Part shown: positions 23,634 to 31,947 of the stretch, piece after piece | Layout of the letters: each line of letters begins with the position of its first letter | How positions within the stretch are numbered: the first letter of the stretch is position 1 | From: Nocardiopsis endophytica | GTDB taxonomy: Bacteria > Actinomycetota > Actinomycetes > Streptosporangiales > Streptosporangiaceae | Reading direction: 5' to 3' | NCBI RefSeq assembly: GCF_027706725.1 | Contig: NZ_JAQFWQ010000003.1 | Span: 62,001 to 126,000 of the forward strand | Length of the DNA stretch: 64,000 bases | Translations under genes and position numbers: made by a program | The notes under the pieces: model-generated | Databases searched by the model: none | What the model was told of the DNA's origin: nothing | What the model saw: the letters and a program-made list of their open reading frames with translations, nothing else

Positions 23634-24263
23634 TCAGCCGTCCGCACCCGGAGCCGCCCCGCCGGTCCGGGTGAGGCCGGTGGCGACGATGTCGACCAGC
23701 AGGTCGAGGATCTTCGGGAGCTGTTCGGGGTCGCCGAGGCGTTCGGCGAACACCGGGACCAGCAGCACGCACTGCAGGACGCCGATGATCGCCTGCGGGT
23801 CGGCCGCCACCAGGTCGTCACGGTGGCGGCCGAGGTAGTCGGACAGCGCGGTCGCGGGGTTGTCGCCCATGGCCGCCATGCGCGCCGGGTCGAGCTTGCG
23901 GGCGACGGCCTGCATCTCCTCGGGGTGGGTGGTCAGCCGGCGCCACAGCGGGTTGGACGACAGCTCCTCCAGAGCGGCGTGCAGGAACCGGCGCAGGCCC
24001 TCGCGCACGTCGGGGGAGGTCAGCAGGGCCTTGTCGATGACCCGGTCCTTGACCTGGGCCGCCTGGCGCACCATCAGCTCCAGGTACAGGTCCTCCTTGG
24101 AGTCGAAGAAGACGTAGAAGCTGCTCTTGGCCACGCCGGTGGGGGCCATCAGCTCCTCCAGGCTGGTCTTGCGCATGCCCTGGCCGGTGAACAGCCGTTC
24201 ACCGGTCTCCAGCAGCACGCCGGTGATGCGGGCCTTCTCCTCGGCGGTGAACGCGGGCGGCAT
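23634..24263 (-). CDS. TetR-family regulator
   Basis: A repressor of about 209 residues. The N-terminal HTH is clear (GVLLETGERLFTGQGMRKTSLEELMAPTGVAKSSFYVFFDSKEDLY), and the C-terminal ligand domain is helical with LRRFLHAALEEL and LQCVLLVPVFAERLG. ATG 24263 is preferred because GGGGGACAGG lies directly upstream; ATG 24293 has no Shine-Dalgarno. It is downstream of and on the same strand as a small membrane-protein gene (53-bp gap), so both may share the promoter at 24873-24901. The AAAACA-N11-TGTTTT repeat there is its likely operator. The ligand is unknown. Confidence 0.88.
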   Translation of the reverse strand: MPPAFTAEEKARITGVLLETGERLFTGQGMRKTSLEELMAPTGVAKSSFYVFFDSKEDLYLELMVRQAAQVKDRVIDKALLTSPDVREGLRRFLHAALEELSSNPLWRRLTTHPEEMQAVARKLDPARMAAMGDNPATALSDYLGRHRDDLVAADPQAIIGVLQCVLLVPVFAERLGDPEQLPKILDLLVDIVATGLTRTGGAAPGADG

Positions 24264-24315
24264 CCTGTCCCCCTGTGCGACCAGATCGTTCATATGGTTT
24301 CAGATGAGCATACCG

Positions 24316-24825
24316 TCAGCCGCGCAGGGAGAGCCGCATCCCCCGCCGGCGGGCGACGACGGCGATGACCGCCGTCATCACGGCCGCGCCCAGCCCCAGC
24401 GGCAGGACGGTGGCCAGACCGTCGGCGCCGGAGTTGGCGATGGTCCAGGCGATCTTGAGGCCGAGGCCGCCGTTGATGACGACCAGCCCCCAGCCGAGCG
24501 ACCGGAACCAGAAGGCGGCGCACAGCCCGCCGAGCATCGCCGGGATGAGCGGCAGCGTCAGCCAGGTGACCCAGGAGGGGTCCGCGAACAGCTGCTTCTC
24601 CATCTCCAGGACGCCCTCGATCCTGGGGTCGACGCGCCCCGGCGGCGGGGCGGGGAACCAGAAGAAGCTCGACAGCATCGCCACGATGGCCACGGCCAGC
24701 CCCACCGGCCGCTGCGTCCAGCAGAAGTAGGCGATGGGCAGGAAGAACAGCGGGCGGATGTACCAGCTGAGCGGGTTGAGGTGCCGCGGCCAGGCCCAGC
24801 TGAGGAAGTCGGCGATCAGGTCCAT
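24316..24825 (-). CDS. Small integral membrane protein, first gene of the TetR operon
   Basis: A 169-residue protein with four to five predicted helices (FFLPIAYFCW; VAIVAMLSSFFWF; WLTLPLIPAMLGGLCAAFWF; GWGLVVINGGLGLKIAW; VLPLGLGAAVMTAVIAVVA). I do not recognise a family; similar small proteins are common beside TetR genes in actinomycetes. ATG 24825 follows GGGAGGAGAC. It is the first gene behind a strong promoter with a TetR-type inverted repeat, so it is probably the regulator's main target. A stress-induced transport or membrane-protection role is possible but unproven. Confidence 0.72.
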   Translation of the reverse strand: MDLIADFLSWAWPRHLNPLSWYIRPLFFLPIAYFCWTQRPVGLAVAIVAMLSSFFWFPAPPPGRVDPRIEGVLEMEKQLFADPSWVTWLTLPLIPAMLGGLCAAFWFRSLGWGLVVINGGLGLKIAWTIANSGADGLATVLPLGLGAAVMTAVIAVVARRRGMRLSLRG

Positions 24826-24872
24826 GACGGGTCTCCTCCCGGTCGGTCGGGGCGGCGCCCCGCTCTGCATCC

Positions 24873-24901
24873 ATAAAAACAGATTGGAATTTTGTTTTCA
24901 A
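24873..24901 (-). promoter_or_regulatory. Promoter and TetR-type operator
   Basis: On the minus strand TTGAAA (24901-24896), 17 nt, TTTTAT (24878-24873). The inverted repeat AAAACA-N11-TGTTTT (24876-24898) fills the spacer, the usual place for a TetR operator. Confidence 0.65.
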
Positions 24902-24950
24902 GAGCGGGAGGGAAGAGCCGCCGGCGCCCCAGGCGACGGCGGCGCCGGCG

Positions 24951-25952
24951 TCAGGTGCAGGTCCTCCGGTAGGCCGCGGTCGGGGGCAGGTCCTTGATCA
25001 TGCCGTCGAAGCCCAGGTCCGCGTGTTCACGGCAGGCCCCGTCCTCGTCCACCGCGCCCTGATAGTCGACCGCGAACACGGCCTTGCCCTGGTCGATGAA
25101 GGGCGTGAGCTCATCGCACTCGTCGAACTGCACGCACTCCTCCGGCAGCGCCCAGTCGAAGTGCTCGGCCAGCTCGGCGGCCGAACCGGGCTGGTCGTGG
25201 CCGTTCTTCATGCCGACCGACAGGCCGCGCGCGTGCGCCTGCTCCGCCAGTTCGACGTACCAGGAGTGCTGGTCCTCCAGGGTGATCGGGAACCCGGGGT
25301 CGTTGCCGAGCGGGTTGTTCTGGTCGGGCTCGACGCCGTCGCAGCCCAGCTCCTCGGCCAGGTCGAAGCGCGCCCAGATCACGTCGGTCCACGCGTCGCG
25401 CTCGGAGGCGCGGATGTCCATCCAGCGCTCCTCCTCCCAGCCCGAGCTCCAGCCCAGCGCCGAGCCCTCCTCCGGCTCGGCCGGGCGGTCCGGCACGTCC
25501 TCCAGGTCCTCCTCGTAGCCGGGGAACATGTGGGCGTCGGGCCGGTAGTGCTCATAGGCGCCGGTGTCGATGTAGCAGATGACGACCGGGCGCGGCTCGC
25601 GCGCATGCAGCTCGTCGACGGCCCCCGCGAGCGGCCCGGCGGGCACCTCGACGACCTCGCCGCCCGGGTAGTGCAGCTCGGAGCCTTCCGGGGCGACCTC
25701 GAACAGGTCCAGGTCGTACATCTGCGCCTCGACGTCCAGGTCGTAGGGCTCTTCGAGCTGCCATTCCCAGGAGGAGACCTCGCCGGGGGCGGGCGTCCAC
25801 CAGTCGTCGGCGCCGGGGTCCGGGCCGGTGTCCGGTCCGGACCCCGTCGTGCAGCCGGCCAGCAGGAGCACGGCCGAGGCGGCCACGGCCGCGAGGCGGG
25901 CGCCGCTTCTTCCTGACGGGGAGAGCGAGGGCTTCGAAGGTTCAGTAGGCAC
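24951..25952 (-). CDS. Secreted lipoprotein, GH114 (endo-alpha-1,4-polygalactosaminidase-like)
   Basis: Probably cleaves galactosaminogalactan-type or related polysaccharide at the cell surface. The 333-residue protein begins with a signal peptide ending in the lipobox LLAGC (Cys34). The GH114 TIM-barrel follows: PRPVVICYIDTGAYEHYRPD, LGWSSGWEEERWMDIR, FDLAEELGCDGVEPDQNN (the acidic pair after GCDGVEP is family-typical), GLSVGMKNGHDQ and FAVDYQG. The start GTG 25952 has no good Shine-Dalgarno; the frame cannot extend far. It is followed on the same strand by nothing coupled, and preceded by the GH43 gene 66 bp upstream, so they may be co-expressed. Confidence 0.82.
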   Translation of the reverse strand: MPTEPSKPSLSPSGRSGARLAAVAASAVLLLAGCTTGSGPDTGPDPGADDWWTPAPGEVSSWEWQLEEPYDLDVEAQMYDLDLFEVAPEGSELHYPGGEVVEVPAGPLAGAVDELHAREPRPVVICYIDTGAYEHYRPDAHMFPGYEEDLEDVPDRPAEPEEGSALGWSSGWEEERWMDIRASERDAWTDVIWARFDLAEELGCDGVEPDQNNPLGNDPGFPITLEDQHSWYVELAEQAHARGLSVGMKNGHDQPGSAAELAEHFDWALPEECVQFDECDELTPFIDQGKAVFAVDYQGAVDEDGACREHADLGFDGMIKDLPPTAAYRRTCT

Positions 25953-26018
25953 GAAGCCATGACGCCCGGCTCGGGCCGACGGTTGTCCGCCTACCGCCGC
26001 CCGTCTGGCGCCGCCCTT

Positions 26019-27116
26019 CTACCGCTGCCCGCCTCCGGGGCCCCACGCGGACTGCAGGCGGCTGTACTCCTGTGCGCTCACGGGCACCACCGATCCGTGG
26101 CGGGCGCCTTCGGGCAGTGCGTAGTCGTCCGCCATCGTCCACTCCCCGGAGTCCAGGTCGGTGGTCTCGAAGGGGACGTAGCCCCGGCCGGTGTACTCGT
26201 CGATGAAGAGGTACCACTTGTCCTCGGTGTTGGAAGCGAAGACGGTCGGGCCTTCACCGCGTTCGATGCCGGGCGCCCCCTCGCTCCCCCGGCCGATGCA
26301 GTCGGCGACGAAGTCCCACGACCGGTCGAGCAGGTCGGTGGAGCGCTCGGCGGTGATGAACTTCCCGCACTCCTCGGGGGACGAACCGCGCTCGTCCTTG
26401 GTGAAGCGGTGGTAGACGCCCTCGTGCTCGACGATGGTGGAGTCGATGACTGCGTGGCCCGGGTCGTGCCAGACCTCGGCCCCGGAGAACTCCTCGAAGT
26501 CCTCCGTGGTGGCGACCATCATCCGCTGGTGCTGGTCGCCGGTGTGGTCGGGGTCGTCCTCGGCGTAGAGCTTGGAGGCCCAGTAGACGGCGAACCGGCC
26601 GCGCTCGGCGTCCCAGTGGGCCTCCGGGGCCCAGGTGTTGCCCGCCTCCGGGGGCGAGACCTCGACGCGGCGCTCCTCGGACCAGTTCACGAGGTCGTCG
26701 GACTCCCAGACGATGAGGGCGCGGCTGCCGTGGCGCTGGACCTCGTCCCAGTCGCCCCCGCCGTACATCTTGAGGTCGGTGGCGATGAGGTAGTAGGTGC
26801 CGTCCTCGGGCGAGCGGACGAGGAAGGGGTCGCGGACGCCCTCCTCGCCGACGTCCGAGGTGAGCACGGGGTCGCCGCCATTGAGCTCGCGCCAGTGCAG
26901 GGGGTCGTTGCCGGAGCTGAGGGCGAAGCGGACCTGTTCCCCGTCGGCGAAGCGCTCGCCGGTCATGTAGGCGAACAGGTACCCGGCGCCGGCGGCGCCG
27001 CGGGAGGGCTCGTCCGGCGCCGCGGAGGCGGCACCGGGCGCGGTCAGGACGAGGGGGGCGGCCAGGAGGCCCGCCACGGCCAGAGCCGATCGGCGGGGCG
27101 GTCGTCTGCCGGGCAT
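26019..27116 (-). CDS. Secreted GH43-type glycosidase (arabinofuranosidase/xylosidase-like)
   Basis: Probably releases arabinose or xylose from plant side chains outside the cell. The 365-residue protein has a signal peptide with a twin-arginine-like start (GRRPPRRSALAVAGLLAAPLV, cleavage near APGAASA-AP). The five-bladed beta-propeller has family features: GVRDPFLVRSPEDGTYYLIATD (Asp base), NTWAPEAHWDAE (Glu region), FAVYWASKLY, STIVEHEGVYHRFTKDE and GPTVFASNTEDKWYLF. ATG 27116 follows GGGAAGGG. A perfect 16-bp LacI-type palindrome lies 42 bp upstream. No LacI gene is adjacent, so regulation is from elsewhere. The exact GH43 subfamily and substrate are uncertain. Confidence 0.83.
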   Translation of the reverse strand: MPGRRPPRRSALAVAGLLAAPLVLTAPGAASAAPDEPSRGAAGAGYLFAYMTGERFADGEQVRFALSSGNDPLHWRELNGGDPVLTSDVGEEGVRDPFLVRSPEDGTYYLIATDLKMYGGGDWDEVQRHGSRALIVWESDDLVNWSEERRVEVSPPEAGNTWAPEAHWDAERGRFAVYWASKLYAEDDPDHTGDQHQRMMVATTEDFEEFSGAEVWHDPGHAVIDSTIVEHEGVYHRFTKDERGSSPEECGKFITAERSTDLLDRSWDFVADCIGRGSEGAPGIERGEGPTVFASNTEDKWYLFIDEYTGRGYVPFETTDLDSGEWTMADDYALPEGARHGSVVPVSAQEYSRLQSAWGPGGGQR

Positions 27117-27157
27117 GTTCCATCCCTTCCCAGGGGGGATATTGAGTTGAAAGTCCG

Positions 27158-27173
27158 TTGTTAGCGCTAACAA
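27158..27173. promoter_or_regulatory. LacI-family operator TTGTTAGCGCTAACAA
   Basis: A perfect 16-bp palindrome with a central CpG lies 42-57 nt upstream of the GH43 start. The core AGCGCT differs from the ACGTGT-type site of the rhamnoside operon, so a different LacI-family regulator is likely. AAGCGCTT at 2337 is more similar. Confidence 0.7.
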
Positions 27174-27322
27174 TTCGGGGTGCACGCCCACACGGACATC
27201 GGCCACCAGTATGGGGACCCCTCCCCCGCCGTCAAGGGGGGTCATGGCCCCGCCGGGGCGGGGCCCAGGCCTCCGCCCCGGTGGAGAACGCCCCGCGCGC
27301 CCGCTCCCGGACGGCGTCCGCC

Positions 27323-27775
27323 TCAGCCGTCGTCCGGAGCGCGGGAGATGAGTGTGGTCCAGGCGGTCACCACGTGGGCGCCGGATGCGTCGTGGACCTC
27401 TCCGCGCACCTCCAGGATGTCGTTGCCGCGCGCCGTGCCCGCCGTCTCGATCGTCGACGTCACCGTCAGGACGTCGCCCGCCCGCACCGGGCGGGTGTAG
27501 GCGAACCGCTGGCCCCCGTGGACCACCCGGGAGTAGTCCAGGCCCAGGTCCGGGTCGTGGATCACCGCACCGGCCGCCTCGAAGGCGACGGCGAAGACGA
27601 ACGTCGGCGGCGCGACCACGTCGGGGTGCCCCCGCCTCCGGGCCTCCTCCGGGTCGGTGTAGGCGGGGTGGGGGTCGCCGATCGCCCGGGCGAACTCCCG
27701 GATCTTCTCCCGCCCGACCTCGTACGGCGCGCTGGGCGGGTAGCTCCGCCCCGTGAAGGACTCGTCGACCGGCAC
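27323..27775 (-). CDS. MaoC-type (hot-dog) dehydratase, HadA-like
   Basis: Probably a (3R)-hydroxyacyl-ACP or -CoA dehydratase. The 150-residue protein resembles the N-terminal, FAS1-type dehydratase domain: YEVGREKIREFARAIGDPHPAYTDPEEAR, then APPTFVFAVAF and VVHGGQRFAYTRPVRAGDVLTV. In actinobacteria such proteins are HadA/HadC-type halves that pair with a catalytic HadB; no partner is adjacent here. The hydratase motif with catalytic Asp and His is not clear, consistent with a non-catalytic half. GTG 27775 follows GGAGGAACC. The histidine kinase ends 13 bp upstream, so the two may be one transcript. A role with the ACP/KAS genes 10 kb away is possible but unsupported. Confidence 0.72.
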   Translation of the reverse strand: MPVDESFTGRSYPPSAPYEVGREKIREFARAIGDPHPAYTDPEEARRRGHPDVVAPPTFVFAVAFEAAGAVIHDPDLGLDYSRVVHGGQRFAYTRPVRAGDVLTVTSTIETAGTARGNDILEVRGEVHDASGAHVVTAWTTLISRAPDDG

Positions 27776-27788
27776 TCGGTTCCTCCGT

Positions 27789-28967
27789 TCAGGGGGTGCG
27801 CACGGGCAGCCGCACGTGGACCACGGTGCCCATCGTCGGGGCGGAGTCGACGGTCAGCCATCCGCCCATCTCCTCCACCCGCTCCTTCATCGACGCCAGG
27901 CCGTAGGAACAGCGCTCGGAGTGCGCCGCCCCGGTGTCGAACCCGATCCCGTCGTCGGCCACGCTCGCCGAGATCCACCACGGGTTGGTCCGGACGCACA
28001 CCGTCACCCGCCCCGCGCCCGAGTGGGCGAAGGCGTTGCGCAGGCTCTCCCGCACCACCATGAACAGCTCGCGCCGCAACGACAGCGGCGCCGACTCCTC
28101 CCCGCCCGTGAACCGGACGTCCACGGCGACCCCGTCGGGCGCCATGCGGGCCAGGAACGACTCCAGCGCCTCGTCCAGGGAGGAGAAGGGGGTCTGCAGC
28201 CGCAGCCCCTTGATGAGGTAGCGGGTGTGGTCGAGGGCGTGGCACACCGCCTGCCGCGCCGCGGAGATGTGGCGGGGGTCGGCCGTCCGCTCGCTCACCT
28301 CGATGCGCCGCAGCGCCGTGGTGAGCGAACTGCCCAGCTCGTCGTGGAGCTCCCGGGCCAGGGTGCGCTCCTTGCGCCTCCCCGGCGCCCGCTCAGCGGC
28401 GGCGGGCCGTTCGGCGTCCCTGCGGACCGAGTCGCCGATCAGCCGCACGACCTCGACCGCGCGCCGCAGGCCGGGCCCGGTGTCGCCGACCGTGCCCTGT
28501 CCGAGGACCTGCTGCAGGGCGCACTCCTGGAGGAGGGCCACCGCGTGCGCCGCGGCGCCGCCCCGCACTCGCGCCTGTGCGGGCCGACGCGCGTCGGCGG
28601 ACCCGGCTCCCGCCAGGATGCGCCGCGCGTAGTCGATGAGGTCGTCCCGCGACGGCGCCGCGGGGTCGTCGGTGCCCGGGGACAGGGGCAGGGCCAGCTC
28701 GAAGCGGCGCAGGACGGCGTCGGCCTCGCCGGGGTGCAGCCCGACGGGCGGCTCGGGACCGCCCCCGCCCGGGGCGGCCTCCTCCCCCTTGGTCGCGGAG
28801 CCGGACAGCAGGGATCCGATCATGTGGGCCGGGGCGGGCGCCTCCCCGGGTGCGGTGGGTGTGCCGTCGGCGGCCCCGGGCGTCCGGTGCGGCCCCGGTG
28901 CGGCGGACGCGGGCTCCGGCGGGCGCGCCGTCGCAGGCTCGGCGGTGACTGTGGTGGCACGGTGCAC
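27789..28967 (-). CDS. Orphan sensor histidine kinase (NarL-type, HisKA_3), cytosolic
   Basis: Autophosphorylates and passes phosphate to a LuxR-type response regulator. From GTG 28967 it has 392 residues. A low-complexity Ala/Pro-rich N terminus (1-105) is followed by a helical region and the phospho-acceptor motif LARELHDELGSSL (His about 208). The HATPase_c region has ELFMVVRESLRNAFAHSGA (N box), SASVADDGIGFD (G1) and YGLASMKERVEEMGGWL (G2). No transmembrane helices are seen, so the signal is internal. The start is uncertain: GTG 28967 follows GAAGGAC, but the frame is open to 29192. No response regulator is adjacent; the orphan regulator at 36280 is a candidate partner. Confidence 0.8.
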   Translation of the reverse strand: MHRATTVTAEPATARPPEPASAAPGPHRTPGAADGTPTAPGEAPAPAHMIGSLLSGSATKGEEAAPGGGGPEPPVGLHPGEADAVLRRFELALPLSPGTDDPAAPSRDDLIDYARRILAGAGSADARRPAQARVRGGAAAHAVALLQECALQQVLGQGTVGDTGPGLRRAVEVVRLIGDSVRRDAERPAAAERAPGRRKERTLARELHDELGSSLTTALRRIEVSERTADPRHISAARQAVCHALDHTRYLIKGLRLQTPFSSLDEALESFLARMAPDGVAVDVRFTGGEESAPLSLRRELFMVVRESLRNAFAHSGAGRVTVCVRTNPWWISASVADDGIGFDTGAAHSERCSYGLASMKERVEEMGGWLTVDSAPTMGTVVHVRLPVRTP

Positions 28968-29466
28968 GATTCGTCCTTCGATGTATCGGCCGAGGGCGGT
29001 GGAGCGGAGGCGCGGAATTGCACGACCTCTCACCGTGTCGTGGGACACACATTTTTCGATGCGGCCGGATCGGGCCGCCTTCCCCGTTTTTCCGGAACGG
29101 GGTCGCTGTGTTCCCGGAACGCGGGCGGGACACCGGCGGTGCTGGGGCAAGGGGGAGCCGGTCATACGGAAGCCGCTGGTCATGAGCGTCACAACGGAAT
29201 CCCGACCCGCAATTCGCCCTGCATCTCGACATTCAAGACACGCTTGACATGATTACCTGATCATATCGGTGAGGACCGACGGGAAAGGATTTTCCGGGAG
29301 TCCGGACCCGGCCATGGAATTTCGCCGCGGCGCCTGCGGGGGGCGGGTCCGGGCACCGCGAAACACCCCTGCCCGGCGCTCCGCCGGGCCCGGGGCAGGG
29401 AGGCCCGGCGGAGCGGAGGGCGGGGGCTGCGGTGCCCCCGTGGGCAGGGGTGCGTACGGTGCGGGG
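28968..29466. other. Gap between exporter and histidine kinase genes
   Basis: If the kinase starts at 28967, this 499-bp stretch holds its leader and promoter, is visibly more A/T-rich around 28970-29260, and ends with the terminator at 29377-29415. I see no other gene in it. Confidence 0.5.
29377..29415 (-). terminator. Terminator after DHA2 exporter gene
   Basis: A perfect 13-bp stem (29377-29389 with 29403-29415) with a 13-nt loop lies 52 bp downstream of the exporter stop on the minus strand. Confidence 0.6.
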
Positions 29467-31041
29467 TCAGCCGACCGGGGACGGCTTCTCGGCGCCGTCG
29501 CCCTCGGGCTCCCCCTCGGCCTGGGCCTCGGGCGCGCGCTCGCTCATCATCAGGCCGACGGCCAGGGCGCCGAGCACCGACAGGACCGCGATGGTCCACA
29601 GCGCCGTGTGCATGGCGTCGGTGTACCCGGCCTGGGCGACCTCCAGGAAGCCGGAGGCCTGCGCCCCCGAGGCCGCGCCGGTCGCCCCGTCCATGTCGCC
29701 CTGGAGCAGGCGGGCGGTGGCCGCCGCCGCGGTCTCCCCGTCGACCGCCTCGGCGAGCCGGCTGCGGGTGACCCCGGCGAGGATCGCGCTGAGCACGGCG
29801 ATCGAGATGGTCTCCCCGGCCAGCCGCATGGTGTTGAAGATGCCCGCGGCCATGCCCGCCCGGCCGGGCTCGACGGAGTTGACCGCCGCCCCGTCCAGGA
29901 TGGCCAGGGAGATGCCGAAGCCGGTGCCGATGCAGATCAGCGGACCGGCCAGGACGAACACGCTCGTCCCGGGGCCGATGACGGTCAGCCAGGCGCTCCC
30001 GACCGCGACCAGCACCATGGTCACCACCAGCAGCAGCCGCTGGGACACCTTGCCCGCCAGCGAGTTCACCACCGGCGGCACCACCAGCGTGGGGCCGGTC
30101 AGCAGCACCAGGAGCAGGCCCGCGTACTGGGCGCTGACCCCGTCGACGGCCATGAAGTAGGGCGGCAGCACGATGAGCAGCGCCACGAACCCGAAGGCCA
30201 GCAGGACCGGCATGGCGCAGATGGCCAGGAACCGGGGCCGAGCGAAGAGCGAGACGTCGAACATCGGCTCGTCCCGGCGCCGCTCCACGGCGGTGAACAC
30301 CACCATGAGCACGGCGAACGCGGCCAGGGCGCCGATGACCACCGGGTCGGTCCAGCCGCGCTCGGGCCCCTCGACCAGGCCGAAGACGAACAGGATCAGG
30401 CCCGCGGTGAAGGTGACGGCCCCGCCCCAGTCGATCCCGCCGGAGGTGGTCTCGCGGGACTCCTTCAGCAGCGGGGCCATCAGCAGGATCGGCAGCAGCA
30501 CCAGCGCCGCCACCAGGTAGAAGGTGCGCCATCCGCCCAGCGAGGTGACGAGGAACCCGGCCACCAGCGGGCCGAAGGCCAGCCCCAGGCCGATCGCGGT
30601 GCCGAAGACGCCGAAGGCCTTGGTGCGGGCGACCCCGGAGAAGGTCTGGGCCAGCACGGCGCTGCCGCCGGTGGTGGCGGCCGCCGCGCCCAGCCCGGCC
30701 GCCGCGCGCGCGGCGATGAGCAGGCCGATGTTCGGGGCGAAGGAGGCGAGCACCATCGAGGCGCAGAACAGGGCGACGCCGCCGGCGAACATCCGCCGCC
30801 GCCCGGTGAGGTCGGCGAGCGAGCCGGTGATGGCCATGAAGCCGCCGAAGGTCAGGAAGAAGCCGTTCACGACCCACTGCGCGGCCGCCAGGCCGATGCT
30901 CAGGTCCTGGCTGATGCCGGGCACGGCCACCGACGACCCGGTGGCGGTGACCGGGACGAGGACGATGGCCGCACAGATCAGCACCAGCGTGAGTGCGGGC
31001 TTGGCGCGCCGGTCGGGGGGCGCCGGGGAGTCGGCCGACAT
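29467..31041 (-). CDS. DHA2-family drug:proton antiporter (14 TM, EmrB/QacA type)
   Basis: Exports toxic or self-made compounds using the proton gradient. The 524-residue membrane protein has 14 hydrophobic helices, motif A in GSLADLTGRRRMF and motif C in GTAIGLGLAFGPLVAGFL, typical of DHA2 exporters. The C-terminal tail is acidic (EAQAEGEPEGDGAEKPSPVG). ATG 31041 follows AGGAGAG. It is divergent from a MarR-type gene with palindromic sites between, the usual arrangement of an inducible efflux pump. It lies next to the presumed biosynthetic cluster and may serve it, but could equally be a general multidrug pump. Confidence 0.88.
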   Translation of the reverse strand: MSADSPAPPDRRAKPALTLVLICAAIVLVPVTATGSSVAVPGISQDLSIGLAAAQWVVNGFFLTFGGFMAITGSLADLTGRRRMFAGGVALFCASMVLASFAPNIGLLIAARAAAGLGAAAATTGGSAVLAQTFSGVARTKAFGVFGTAIGLGLAFGPLVAGFLVTSLGGWRTFYLVAALVLLPILLMAPLLKESRETTSGGIDWGGAVTFTAGLILFVFGLVEGPERGWTDPVVIGALAAFAVLMVVFTAVERRRDEPMFDVSLFARPRFLAICAMPVLLAFGFVALLIVLPPYFMAVDGVSAQYAGLLLVLLTGPTLVVPPVVNSLAGKVSQRLLLVVTMVLVAVGSAWLTVIGPGTSVFVLAGPLICIGTGFGISLAILDGAAVNSVEPGRAGMAAGIFNTMRLAGETISIAVLSAILAGVTRSRLAEAVDGETAAAATARLLQGDMDGATGAASGAQASGFLEVAQAGYTDAMHTALWTIAVLSVLGALAVGLMMSERAPEAQAEGEPEGDGAEKPSPVG

Positions 31042-31145
31042 GAAACTCTCTCCTGTGGTTACGGACGCGATGGAGCATCAGAACCCTGATACTCAATCAA
31101 GTACGGAACAGGAATCAGCCTTCTGTGTCAAGTCAGGACTAGGGG

Positions 31146-31156
31146 TTGACTGTCAA
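31146..31156. promoter_or_regulatory. MarR-type operator TTGACTGTCAA
   Basis: A perfect inverted repeat with 5-bp arms around one base lies 44 nt before the MarR-type gene start and could overlap a -35 box (TTGACT). CTGATACT occurs on either side (31087 and 31160 regions), so further half-sites are likely between the divergent genes. Confidence 0.5.
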
Positions 31157-31199
31157 TCCTGATACTTTGACGGTGCAGGATCGACGGGAGGCAGGCCCC

Positions 31200-31646
31200 A
31201 TGAACGCGGAACAGCGCATCAACGACGCCCTCTTGGAGCGGCTCGGCACCTACGTCAAGAGGGCCGAGCAGTCCCTGATGGCGGCCAAGAACAAGGCCCT
31301 GCGCCCGCTGGGGCTGACGGTGCCGCAGTACGCCGCGCTGCACGCGCTGTCCTTCGCGTCGCTCTCCGGCTCGCAGCTCGCCAGGGTGTGCTGCGTCACC
31401 CCCCAGTCGATGGCCTCGCTGCTGTCCACCATGGAGTCCAAGGGGCTCGTCACGCGCGCCCCCGCCGAAGTCCACGCCCAAGTCCTGCTCGCCACGCTCA
31501 CCCCCAAGGGCAAGGAACTGCTCGACGAGGCCGACGCCCGCGCGCTGGCCGTGGAGGCGCGCCTGTCCGACGTCTACACCGAGGACGAGGTGGCCCTCCT
31601 GCGCGAGCTGCTCGACCGCGGGATCCGCGCCCTGCAGGAGGAGTGA
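31200..31646 (+). CDS. MarR-family regulator of the divergent exporter
   Basis: A winged-helix repressor released by small aromatic or toxic ligands. The 148-residue protein has the MarR core: GLTVPQYAALHALS, SGSQLARVCCVTPQSMASLLSTMESKGLVTR (recognition helix) and ATLTPKGKELLDEA (wing to dimerisation helix). Two adjacent cysteines (VCCVT) in the DNA-binding domain could allow oxidant sensing, which is speculative. ATG 31200 follows GGGAGG; an in-frame start at 31146 lies in the operator and is not used. It is divergent from the DHA2 exporter, its likely target. Confidence 0.9.
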   Translation: MNAEQRINDALLERLGTYVKRAEQSLMAAKNKALRPLGLTVPQYAALHALSFASLSGSQLARVCCVTPQSMASLLSTMESKGLVTRAPAEVHAQVLLATLTPKGKELLDEADARALAVEARLSDVYTEDEVALLRELLDRGIRALQEE

Positions 31647-31651
31647 GCCGG

Positions 31652-31760
31652 GCGGGTACTGCGCGGCGGGGCCGCGACGGCTGAGGGCGGTGGAGGGTGA
31701 CGAGCGGGTACTGCGCGGCGGAGCCGCGACGGTTGAGGGCGGTGGAGGGTGACGGGCGGG
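31652..31760. repeat. 52-bp tandem repeat with internal hairpin
   Basis: Units start at 31652 and 31704 and a broken third starts at 31756 (GCGGG), an exact 52-bp period. The two full copies differ at only a few positions. Each contains a GCGGC/GCCGC hairpin. It begins 6 nt after the marR stop and may act as a terminator or REP-like element. The rest of the 301-bp gap to 31947 shows nothing more. Confidence 0.8.
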
Positions 31761-31947
31761 CATTGGCGCTTTAGGAGCAGTGCCGCCCCTCTTCCGTAGC
31801 GGAAGGCCGCTCCGCGGGCCGACCGGTCGTTAGCGTGCCAACGGCGCCGATCGGCGCCGGGAGGCCCGGCCGCCCGCGACCCCGGCCCCGCCTCCGCCCC
31901 ACCCCGCCAAGGCGACCCGTCCCCGCGACGGAAGAGAGGTGCGAGCC

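Noticed and set aside
31652-31760. 52-bp repeats as a CRISPR array
   Set aside because: There is no repeat-spacer pattern; whole units are repeated in tandem.
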